A stretch of 52,090 nucleotides of DNA from Pseudomonadota bacterium. Its GTDB lineage: Bacteria; Tectomicrobia; Entotheonellia; Entotheonellales; Entotheonellaceae. Each line of letters starts with the position of its first letter. Position 1 is the first letter of the stretch. The notes beneath the pieces are model-generated. The model was not told the DNA's origin and did no database searches. It saw only the letters and a program-made list of their open reading frames with translations. Positions 7,247 through 14,718 of this stretch are shown here, in pieces. The position numbers were made by a program, and so were the translations under genes. The DNA is taken from contig SXND01000089.1 of assembly GCA_005777235.1 (NCBI GenBank), forward strand, positions 1-52,090, written 5' to 3'.

Positions 7247-9638
7247 GGTCTCCTCGGGGCGCAGCGGCGACAATGGCTGGAAGGCCACCGTGACCCGTAA
7301 GGCTTGTAACCCCTGCGCCCCCTGAAGCTCCTCCAACGCCAGTGTTTCTACCTCATCGGTTAAGGCGCCCGTCGCGTGGAGGTAGGCGATATAGCCACGA
7401 TACTCCAGCGCTTCCCGCGGTTGGGTGTAGACAATGGCGATCTTGCCAGGCTGGGTCAGACGTTCGTACGTGTCTTTGATCATCGCTTTGTCGATGCGTT
7501 TCTTGACGATTTCGTAGTGCATGTTATAGGCGCCATCAATGTCAAAACGCTTCTCATCAAAGCGAAAGCGAATGGCCAGGGGCGTATCCTGGACGAGAAT
7601 CAGATGCGCGACATCAAGGGGCACTTTGAGAGCGGCCTTGACGTGTGCCGCTTGTTGGGCCAGTCCGCACATCGCCAGTAACTGCCACAGGCGGAGATTA
7701 TGCACGTGCATCCTATCAAAGCCGCCGTGTTCGAGCAGGGACGCCCCCACATAGATCCCGAACTCAATGCCGTCAGATTTATGCTGTTCAAAATAATGCG
7801 GGATCATCGCCTGGGCTTTGTCTTCTTCACCCTCCAGATACGCTGCTAACGTCTCATTGAGCTGCATCACGCTGTCCTCAAAGTCCCGACGCTGCTGATA
7901 GAACGTCCCGAGGCGCGGATGCAGCAGACTACGATACGTGTCGATCTTCGCGCCGACCTCACTGCCGTAGGTGTGGAGATAGGCGAACACGGGCTCGATG
8001 TCACGCCGCAGGAAGTCCAGCACGGTGGTCTCGTCACCGGCACAAAGCCCTGTCTCCAGGTGTGCGATGTGCGTACTGACGTGAAAGGACATCGCCGTCA
8101 GCAGGGGCAAAGTCCGGTACACATGCCCAAGCTGCAAAATTTCTCTGGCGCACTCCAAGTGGGCAATCAGATCGGCCTGAATTGCTGTATTGCGGTGCGT
8201 CGAGGAGCCACGAATGTCCGACACACCGTACAGCGGGTAGACATCCTCAAAGACAATGGGCTCCATCTCGACCGGCGTGCCACGCTGGCGCCGCTCGCCC
8301 CAGTGCATAGCGGCCTGGCGAAAACGCCACTCTACGGCCGGATGAATGGCCGTACACTGCTCTTTGATCACCGCCTGAATCCGGGTATTGAGTTCATCCA
8401 TGCTCCGCTGCACCGCCATGGCGAACAGCGGCAGCACTTCCTGCAATTGCACCGTATTCAGGGCATGGAGAGCCCCAGGTCGGGGGGAGCGTAAGATCAA
8501 GGCGCCAATGATGCTGTCTTGGTAGACGAGCGGAGCAATCACGCAGTTGCGCACCCCGTGCAGGAGCATGGCCTCTTCGATGGCCGAGCGCGGCGTGTAG
8601 GTCGTCAGATCCTCAATACACACGCGCTCGCCCTGGAGCACGGCACGCGCATAGAGCGAGCCGTCTAACTCAGCCGTAGCATAATGGGTGGAGTCCGCAT
8701 AGATGCACTGATAGGCCAGAGGCGTCTCGGCATGTAAGAGGAGGAGTTGCGCTCCCTCCCGGGCGGCAAGGCTGAAGAAGAGATCGGGCTGTCGAAACAG
8801 GGTGCGCAGGGTGCCCTGCAAGCTGTGGAAACGGTGGCGTGAGATGAGTGACTCGCGGTCAATGAGATGGTGCTTCAGTGACGACAGCTCTTCCTGGGCC
8901 GTGACTTCCAGGGCGTTCAAGACGAGGAACCCATGGAAAACAAAATGCTGAGGAGGTAGGAGGCGCATGAGCTGTTCGGGATGGCCGCGATGGGTCATGA
9001 TATCGCGGCGCAGGGCGTCGGTCATGGGCGGGATGTCGCCGACCGTCTGCACTTCGAGAAACCGTGTATTCCACTGCGCCTTAAAGTGGCAGTCGAGGCC
9101 CGTGGCAGGATCCGTACCGGTGAAGATGAGCGGATAGTCAAAATCAATATCGATATGGTAAATACGCTTGAGCAGCAGGGCGTAGGCGTGCACCGTACGG
9201 GCGTACGCCCGGTCCGCCTCATCGACATTGGAACGCCCGCGTATCATGCCATGCTCGTCTAGCAACAGGCGGGAGAAAGAGGGGGTGGCGTAGAAACTCT
9301 GCAAACGGGAGGGTGTTAAGACGGCTGTACACATCCTCCCAGGCCGCCTGGGGGATAATGACCTGCATGAGCCTGTCGAGCAGGGCCTGATGTGGCGCGA
9401 GGAGGGCCATATCAGCAATGGGTGCGAGTAAGGCTGGGCACTGCTGCAAGGCCACCTGGAGCTGCGCGGCAAACGCGCCCTCCGCGGCGGCCTCTCCATG
9501 CAGGCTCTGCTGCCAAAACGTGACTAAAGGCTGCAAACTGAGCTCCGCCACAAAAGGGAAAGAGCCCGTTGTCGATGGCGTGGTACTGGGCTGCCACGCA
9601 AAGGTACCATGCTTGGACATCACGGAGGACTGTGTCAT
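7217..9638 (-). CDS. GAF-domain protein, about 807 aa, frameshifted
   Basis: The start at 9638 (MTQSSVMSKHG) has AGGAG upstream at good spacing, but that frame ends after 139 codons. The remaining ~700 codons run in another frame, open from 9499 to the TAG at 7217. Both frames look protein-like on each side of about 9300-9315, where VYSRLNTLP should join LQSFYATPSFSRLL by a +1 shift. The assembled protein has a GAF domain (about residues 285-390) and a long helical C-terminal part with YLEGEEDKAQAMIPHYFEQ and DGIEFGIYVGASL. This layout resembles uncharacterised GAF proteins of about 800 residues that I recall from Bacteroidetes. No output domain is seen. The shift may be a sequencing error or a real mutation. 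Confidence 0.65.
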
Positions 9639-9710
9639 AGGGATTCTCCTGGTACCCTACCGATGTCGTTGCAGCCCGGCAGATCCTCGCTTTACAGGGC
9701 GGGGCAGAGG

Positions 9711-10877
9711 TCACAGGCGCGCCTCATCAATAGGCATCCCGAGCCAGTAGCGTCCGACAAGTTCGTAGTGGGCCAGGCGTGACTGGGCATGCTGGCTCAT
9801 AACATGCACATCCTGAAAGATCCGCTGGATCGGATTCCCATCGTAGATCGCCGTGGCCCCCGCCGCGGTATAGATCGCATCCACGACCTTGATCGCCAAC
9901 CGAATGGCGTGCGTGGTGGCAATACGATGCGCGGCGCGTTGATCCATCGTCAGCGTGCCAGCCGTCACCTCGGCCCATGTCTCGCGCACCGTCTCCATCA
10001 GCAGCGCTCGGGCGGCACGCAGATTAGCTTCCGCGTGGCCCATCTCCGCCTGTACCATGGGCTGCTCGCGGAGGAGACCCTGCATGGCGCGTGGCGTTTT
10101 CACGCCGGCCAGCTCATAAAATATGTTCAGGCAGTTACGCGCCGCACCTACGGCGACGGCGGCATCACCGGAGGCAAACAACAGGGTACGCGGGATGTGA
10201 TACAGGGGCCCGGACTCCAGGAGCGGGGCATCCACAGCCAGCACCCCCCGATCCTCGGGGACAAAAACGTTGTGGACGGCAAACTCATGCGTCCCCGTGC
10301 CACGCAGACCGCGCACGTGCCAGGTATCGAGGCGCTCGGCTTCCGTCACCGGCACAAACAGATAACGCGTTTCTGGGTTGCCATTCGGTAGTACCCGCGG
10401 CGTACCATGCTCAAGCACCCGCGCGTGCGGCGCGTGCCACGAAGCGTGCCGACAGCCGGTGCTAAACCCCTGGCGCCCTGTGACACGATAGCCTCCTGGC
10501 ACCACGACGGCTTCCGCCGTAGCCGCAGGGGTATTGGCCACGACACCACGCGGGGTATCAATCCAGATGGCGCGAGCGATCTTGTGCGGGATGCGCGCCG
10601 CATAGGTCGCGAAGATCGAACCCTGATTCATGACCCAGGCTGTGCTGGCATCGGCCTTGGCAATTTCTTCGATCACCCGCACATAGCTCGGCAAGTCGAG
10701 TTCTGGACACCCGAGAGAACGTGGCAACACGAGATGAAATAACCCGGCGTCAGCTAGCGCCTCAAAGAGTGGCAGCGGGAGTTCCCGCGTGTCCTCGATC
10801 TCATCAGCGTAGGAACGAATCATCGGCGCAAAGTCCCGTGCAACCTCAACGGGTGATTGAACGGCAATTCCAGGCAT
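9711..10877 (-). CDS. acyl-CoA dehydrogenase-like flavoenzyme (HsaA/DszC type)
   Basis: I start it at ATG 10877 (MPGIAVQSPVEVARDF, GGAAGG upstream), giving 388 residues; the open frame upstream is low-complexity and non-homologous. The fold reads as acyl-CoA dehydrogenase: N-terminal helices with ELPLPLFEALADAGLFHLVLPRSLGG-like sequence, the middle beta-domain (GGYRVTGRQGFSTGC, then DTWHVRGLRGTGTHEFAV), and the C-terminal four-helix domain ending AIYDGNPIQRIFQDVHVMSQHA. W-H-V-R-G-L-R-G-T-G-T-H is the pattern of group D two-component flavin monooxygenases (HsaA, HpaB-like, DszC), more than of true dehydrogenases. A partner flavin reductase is not adjacent. The substrate is unknown. Confidence 0.75.
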   Translation of the reverse strand: MPGIAVQSPVEVARDFAPMIRSYADEIEDTRELPLPLFEALADAGLFHLVLPRSLGCPELDLPSYVRVIEEIAKADASTAWVMNQGSIFATYAARIPHKIARAIWIDTPRGVVANTPAATAEAVVVPGGYRVTGRQGFSTGCRHASWHAPHARVLEHGTPRVLPNGNPETRYLFVPVTEAERLDTWHVRGLRGTGTHEFAVHNVFVPEDRGVLAVDAPLLESGPLYHIPRTLLFASGDAAVAVGAARNCLNIFYELAGVKTPRAMQGLLREQPMVQAEMGHAEANLRAARALLMETVRETWAEVTAGTLTMDQRAAHRIATTHAIRLAIKVVDAIYTAAGATAIYDGNPIQRIFQDVHVMSQHAQSRLAHYELVGRYWLGMPIDEARL

Positions 10878-11125
10878 AAATAACGACCTTCCGGGAGTAG
10901 GGACGCACGCGCGGAGCTGCATCAACGCGAGGAGACGCAACCCCTGCTCTACATGGCACACGAAGCATCGGTGAGGATACAGACTTTGCGCGCGTCCGTC
11001 CAGAAGGCCAAGGCGCGGGAGCGACCTCCACGCCATGGGCAGCCAAAAACTTGGGGGTTGCATCTTTGCGTGACTTCATGCACAATACAGCCCTCGTGCA
11101 TGCTGAGTGTCGTTGCATGCAGACA

Positions 11126-11199
11126 CGGGGCGTAGCGCAGCCTGGTAGCGCGCCTGCTTCGGGAGCAGGAAGCCGGAAGTTCAAATCTTCTCGCCCCGA
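11126..11199 (+). tRNA. tRNA-Pro (anticodon CGG)
   Basis: A complete 74-nt cloverleaf. The acceptor stem CGGGGCG (11126-11132) pairs with CGCCCCG near 11198, followed by discriminator A. The D arm is GCGC-AGCCTGGTA-GCGC. The anticodon stem CCTGC/GCAGG encloses loop TTCGGGA, giving anticodon CGG. The T arm is GGAAG-TTCAAAT-CTTCT. The 3' CCA is not encoded (ACTTC follows), so CCA must be added by nucleotidyltransferase. Confidence 0.93.
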
Positions 11200-11327
11200 C
11201 TTCTTCGTCAGACCAACGTAGCACGTGCGAGAGATGATGCACGGGCACAACTCAAATGTGGTTCTCCACAAGCGTAGGACACATACCCCATCCCTGGGCG
11301 TGTAGAACTGGGTGGAAAGGTGGACGC

Positions 11328-12197
11328 ATGAACGGTGGGCTCCTGCTGGTCCTGCGACGTGTAGCAAAACCCTGCCTTCTCGGTCTTTTCTTGTGTGTAG
11401 GCGGCCTACAAAGTGCGTGTGCCGGCGGGGGAAGAGATTCCGTGCCTCCCATCCCGTCGCACCGGCCCGCAGCCCAGGGCGTCTATCACGAGGTGAAACC
11501 TGGCCAAACCCTGTGGAGTATTGCCCAAGCCTATAAGGTGGATGTGCAAATGCTCATCCGCGCCAACCAGATGGCTCTAGAGGTCTCTACGGGGCAAAAG
11601 TTGTATATCCCGGGCGCGACTCAGCAGCGTGAGGTGGTCAGCCGTTGTCCATGTGAGCCAGCCCCACTGCCACCGGTGCTCTCGTCATCTGGCCCCAACC
11701 AGCGCTGGCGCTCGACCCCACCCATCACGCACACGGCCTTTGCTCCCAATCCGTCGCCGCCCCTTCCCCGTGCCACGCCGCCCCATGAGTTGGCGACCTT
11801 GATCTGGCCCACCGATGGAGAAGTCTCACGTGGGTTTGGACGCCATGGCACCCATCGCCATGATGGCCTGGACATTGCTGCACCTCGAGGCACACCTATC
11901 TACGCGGCTGCGGATGGTGAGGTGCTTTTTAGTGACTGGGGGCCAGGGGGGTATGGCCGGATGGTCATCCTGCAACATCAGGCAGATACGGTCACGGTCT
12001 ATGCGCATAATCATACGAACTTGGTGCAGGTTGGGCAGCGGGTCCGCCAGGGTGAACGTATTGCGACTGTAGGACAGAGCGGACGGGCGACCGGGAATCA
12101 TCTGCATTTTGAAGTCCGTCGCAATGCCACACCGATTTCTCCCACTGATCTTCTACCGCGCCGCTCCAATAGGCTGGCGGCTCTTGATCGTGACTAA
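11328..12197 (+). CDS. LysM/M23 peptidase lipoprotein (NlpD-like)
   Basis: The start at 11328 (MNGGLLLVLRR) has GGAAAGGTGG upstream, giving 289 residues. A lipoprotein signal ends in the lipobox L-Q-S-A-C (cysteine about residue 25). A LysM domain follows (YHEVKPGQTLWSIAQAYKVD to KLYIP), then a proline-rich linker and a C-terminal M23 domain. The zinc-site residues are present: H-x-x-x-D in HDGLD and HxH in NHLHFEV. The domain therefore looks catalytically complete, unlike NlpD/EnvC-type activators, whose LytM domain is degenerate. It probably trims or remodels peptidoglycan from the outer-membrane side. It stands alone downstream of the tRNA, ahead of apt. Confidence 0.88.
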   Translation: MNGGLLLVLRRVAKPCLLGLFLCVGGLQSACAGGGRDSVPPIPSHRPAAQGVYHEVKPGQTLWSIAQAYKVDVQMLIRANQMALEVSTGQKLYIPGATQQREVVSRCPCEPAPLPPVLSSSGPNQRWRSTPPITHTAFAPNPSPPLPRATPPHELATLIWPTDGEVSRGFGRHGTHRHDGLDIAAPRGTPIYAAADGEVLFSDWGPGGYGRMVILQHQADTVTVYAHNHTNLVQVGQRVRQGERIATVGQSGRATGNHLHFEVRRNATPISPTDLLPRRSNRLAALDRD

Positions 12198-12374
12198 CGT
12201 GGCCATCTGAAGTAGACCGCATGCCCCCCGATCCCACGGATACGGCGTGCTGCTACCCAGTGGGGCGGCTAGCGGGACTCTCCTGGACAAAGAGGGCTTT
12301 GTCCGTCCAGAAGGTGCTGGACTTGAGGTGCTGCCCAGCACTGGCGTATCAGCCATGCGTAAAGGCGACGTAGC

Positions 12375-12893
12375 ATGTTGCAACAGTTAGCGGCGAAGAT
12401 TCGTGACATCCCCGATTTTCCCAAGCCAGGTATCGTCTTTAAGGACATTACGCCGCTCCTGGCAGATCCGCAGTCGTTTAATATGACCATCCAGTTGCTG
12501 GCCGAGCAGTACATTGGACGCCATATTGACCAGGTAGTCAGCGTGGAGGCGCGTGGTTTCATTCTTGGTGCAGCGCTGGCATACAAACTGAACGCTGGTC
12601 TGGTGCTCGTACGCAAGCCTGGCAAGCTCCCGGCTGCCACACAGCGGATCGCCTATGCCTTGGAATACGGGGAGGATATCCTGGAAGTACATCAGGATGC
12701 GCTCGCACCTGGGGCGCAGGTGCTCCTCGTTGATGATGTCCTGGCCACGGGGGGGACCATGCGTGCCACGGTGGATCTCATACAAACCCTGCAGTGCCAC
12801 ATTGTGGAAATTGCTTTTTTGATTGAATTGCGCGCTTTACAAGGGCGCCAGCGCTTACAAGAGCACCGGGTATTCTCCTTGTTGCAGTATTAA
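12375..12893 (+). CDS. apt: adenine phosphoribosyltransferase
   Basis: This 172-residue protein is a normal-length Apt, which makes AMP from adenine and PRPP in purine salvage. Signatures are IRDIPDFPKPGIVFKDITPLL at the N-terminus, SVEARGFILG, the loop KPGKLP, and the PRPP-binding VLLVDDVLATGGTM. The start at 12375 gives the canonical N-terminus MLQQLAAKIRD; the ribosome-binding site is weak (AAAGGCG). No partner gene is adjacent: 180 bp separates it from the M23 gene and 250 bp of apparently non-coding sequence from the stress protein. Confidence 0.95.
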   Translation: MLQQLAAKIRDIPDFPKPGIVFKDITPLLADPQSFNMTIQLLAEQYIGRHIDQVVSVEARGFILGAALAYKLNAGLVLVRKPGKLPAATQRIAYALEYGEDILEVHQDALAPGAQVLLVDDVLATGGTMRATVDLIQTLQCHIVEIAFLIELRALQGRQRLQEHRVFSLLQY

Positions 12894-13142
12894 CGATGGT
12901 GTCTTGGCACGCCGCCCATCCCGGTCGTCCATGCCTGGCACGCGGTCATCACGTGCGACAGGATGGCAGGCTGTTGGCAGTAGTGTACCATCCCTTTGGC
13001 GCTTGGCTCACTGCAACGTCTTATGTTACCAAGCGCACCTGACTTGTCTCTACACTGACATCACCATTGGCAGTCTAGAAAATGTCGCCTGCCTGTACCG
13101 CAGAATACTTGCAGGCACGTCGCAGACCGAAAGGAGACCAGG

Positions 13143-13598
13143 ATGGCCACGCAACATTTTCTCGTTCCCATCGACTTTAGTGAATATGCTGATCATGCTT
13201 TGGAGTATGCCATGACGTTGGCTGGGAAGCTCGATGCGCGTATCACGCTCCTCCATGTGCTACAGTCTGTGGCACTGGGTGGCGCGGATATGGGCGTTAC
13301 CCTGCCGTATAGCTATCTCGAAACCCTCGAAGCCGAAATTCGCTCGACGCTCGAGTCGTATCGTACCCGCATCACGGCAGCGGGACTGGAAGGCACTGCC
13401 GTGCTTGTCCATGGCGCACCGTTTCACGAGATTATTGAGATAGCCAAGGCACAGCAGGTGGATCTCATTATCATGGGCACCCATGGACGTACCGGGTTCG
13501 GGCACCTGTTCTTGGGCAGCGTGGCGGAAAAAGTCGTGCGCCTGGCCCCCTGCCCCGTGCTCGTGGCACGGCAACACCCGGCTGTGCCTGCGGTATAA
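13143..13598 (+). CDS. universal stress protein (UspA family)
   Basis: A single Usp domain of 151 residues. HFLVPIDFSEYADHALEYA opens the Rossmann-like fold, and the ATP-binding G-x2-G-x9-G-S motif is seen in GTHGRTGFGHLFLGSVAEKV near the C-terminus, so this is an ATP-binding type. GAAAGGAGACCAGG precedes the ATG. It is cytoplasmic. The gene is followed 68 bp later by two small membrane proteins in the same direction, which may be co-transcribed. Confidence 0.92.
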   Translation: MATQHFLVPIDFSEYADHALEYAMTLAGKLDARITLLHVLQSVALGGADMGVTLPYSYLETLEAEIRSTLESYRTRITAAGLEGTAVLVHGAPFHEIIEIAKAQQVDLIIMGTHGRTGFGHLFLGSVAEKVVRLAPCPVLVARQHPAVPAV

Positions 13599-13666
13599 GG
13601 CTGCTGGTCACGTAGGGGCCGCCGAGCACGCGGTGACTGCGGCAGGGGTAGGAGGGGATTGAGGGC

Positions 13667-14092
13667 GTGCCAACGCTGACGCGATGGTTTCTCAAAACAG
13701 CTATGATGTATTTTCTGACCGGGTTTCTCGTCGGCGGGGTCTTGCTGATTGAGCTCGGGTGGAGGGGGCGGACGCTCTTTAGCGTCTTGCAACCGGTGTA
13801 CTGGCATCTCCTCCTTGTTGGTTGGCTGATGCAGTGCGTGTTTGGCGTGGCATATTGGATGTTTCCGACGTTCTCGAAAGCGCAGCCGCAACGTAGCAGC
13901 AGGTTAGGATGGGTGACATACGGCAGCTTGAACCTGGGGCTGCTCTTGCGGGCCGTGGTTGAACCGTGGCACAGCCTGGCCCCACACCACGGCGTAGGAT
14001 GGCTGTTGGTTCCCGCGGCATTCCTTCAAGTGACCGCGGGGTGGTGTTTTGTCTATAATACGTGGGGCCGTATCCGCGACCGCCGGCGCTAG
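13667..14092 (+). CDS. small four-helix membrane protein (CcoN-like), first of pair
   Basis: It starts at GTG 13667 with AGGAGGGG upstream (141 residues). Four hydrophobic segments are visible, with YWHLLLVGWLMQCVFGVAYW between helices 2 and 3. The H-x-L-x-x-x-G-W-x-x-x-x-x-F-G-x-x-Y-W pattern resembles one helix pair of haem-copper oxidase/NnrS-type proteins. Such short proteins are often annotated as cbb3 oxidase subunit I-like, but the complete set of haem ligands is absent. It is paralogous to the next gene (34 bp gap). Function unknown; a role in haem or electron-transfer assembly is speculation. Confidence 0.6.
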   Translation: MPTLTRWFLKTAMMYFLTGFLVGGVLLIELGWRGRTLFSVLQPVYWHLLLVGWLMQCVFGVAYWMFPTFSKAQPQRSSRLGWVTYGSLNLGLLLRAVVEPWHSLAPHHGVGWLLVPAAFLQVTAGWCFVYNTWGRIRDRRR

Positions 14093-14125
14093 CCCCGAGG
14101 TCGGACAGCGCCTGGAGGCGTCGAT

Positions 14126-14569
14126 ATGCCAAAGCTCAGCCGCTGTTTTGTGCGTGGCGGTATCTTGTCTCTGGCTATCGGGCTGATTCCCGGTGGCCTC
14201 ATTCTCATCCAGAAAGGGACGGGCTGGTTTCCCGCCTTCTGGGTCTTGCTGCCGGCGCATACGTATCTGGTTTTGATTGGTGGTATGGGCCAGTTCACGT
14301 TGGGGATGTGTTATTGGGTGCTGCCACGTTTGGACGGGGGGGCTCGAGGGCATACTGCCCTCGCCTGGGGCAGCTATTTCTTGCTGAATAGTGCCTTAGC
14401 CTTGATTATCGTGCATCCCTTGCTCGAAGTCTGGGGCGGGACGATGGCCGCTACGCTCGCCTTCACCAGTGCGGGAATCCTACAAAGTGCCGCAGCCCTG
14501 ACGTTTGTCTTGCATATCTGGCCACGCATTCGTCCCGCCACAACGCCAGTGCCACGGCGCCTGTCGTGA
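14126..14569 (+). CDS. small four-helix membrane protein (CcoN-like), second of pair
   Basis: This 147-residue membrane protein is a diverged tandem copy of the preceding gene: LPAHTYLVLIGGMGQFTLGM aligns with its H-L-L-L-V-G-W segment, including the histidine and the Y-W-x-x-P end. Four transmembrane segments are visible. The ATG at 14126 follows TGGAGGCGTCGAT. The pair may form a heterodimer. Apart from the single conserved histidine no cofactor site can be named. Confidence 0.6.
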   Translation: MPKLSRCFVRGGILSLAIGLIPGGLILIQKGTGWFPAFWVLLPAHTYLVLIGGMGQFTLGMCYWVLPRLDGGARGHTALAWGSYFLLNSALALIIVHPLLEVWGGTMAATLAFTSAGILQSAAALTFVLHIWPRIRPATTPVPRRLS

Positions 14570-14718
14570 GCCTCAGACCGAGCCGCCATTGCTTCACCAG
14601 CATGCCTGTGCTACAACCAGTGCAATGAAGACAGAGCCGAGGGATCGAGGCACATGGCGTTTCGGCACAGCGCGGAACGCTGCGCCCAGTCGAAGCGGGG
14701 CCGGGAAGTGGGTGACCC

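Noticed and set aside
9711..11063. Longer form of the acyl-CoA dehydrogenase-like protein with 62 extra N-terminal residues
   Set aside because: The extension is not family-like and the inner ATG at 10877 has a ribosome-binding site.
11256..11327. Upstream in-frame extension of the M23 lipoprotein
   Set aside because: It would bury the lipoprotein signal; the ATG at 11328 has a strong ribosome-binding site.
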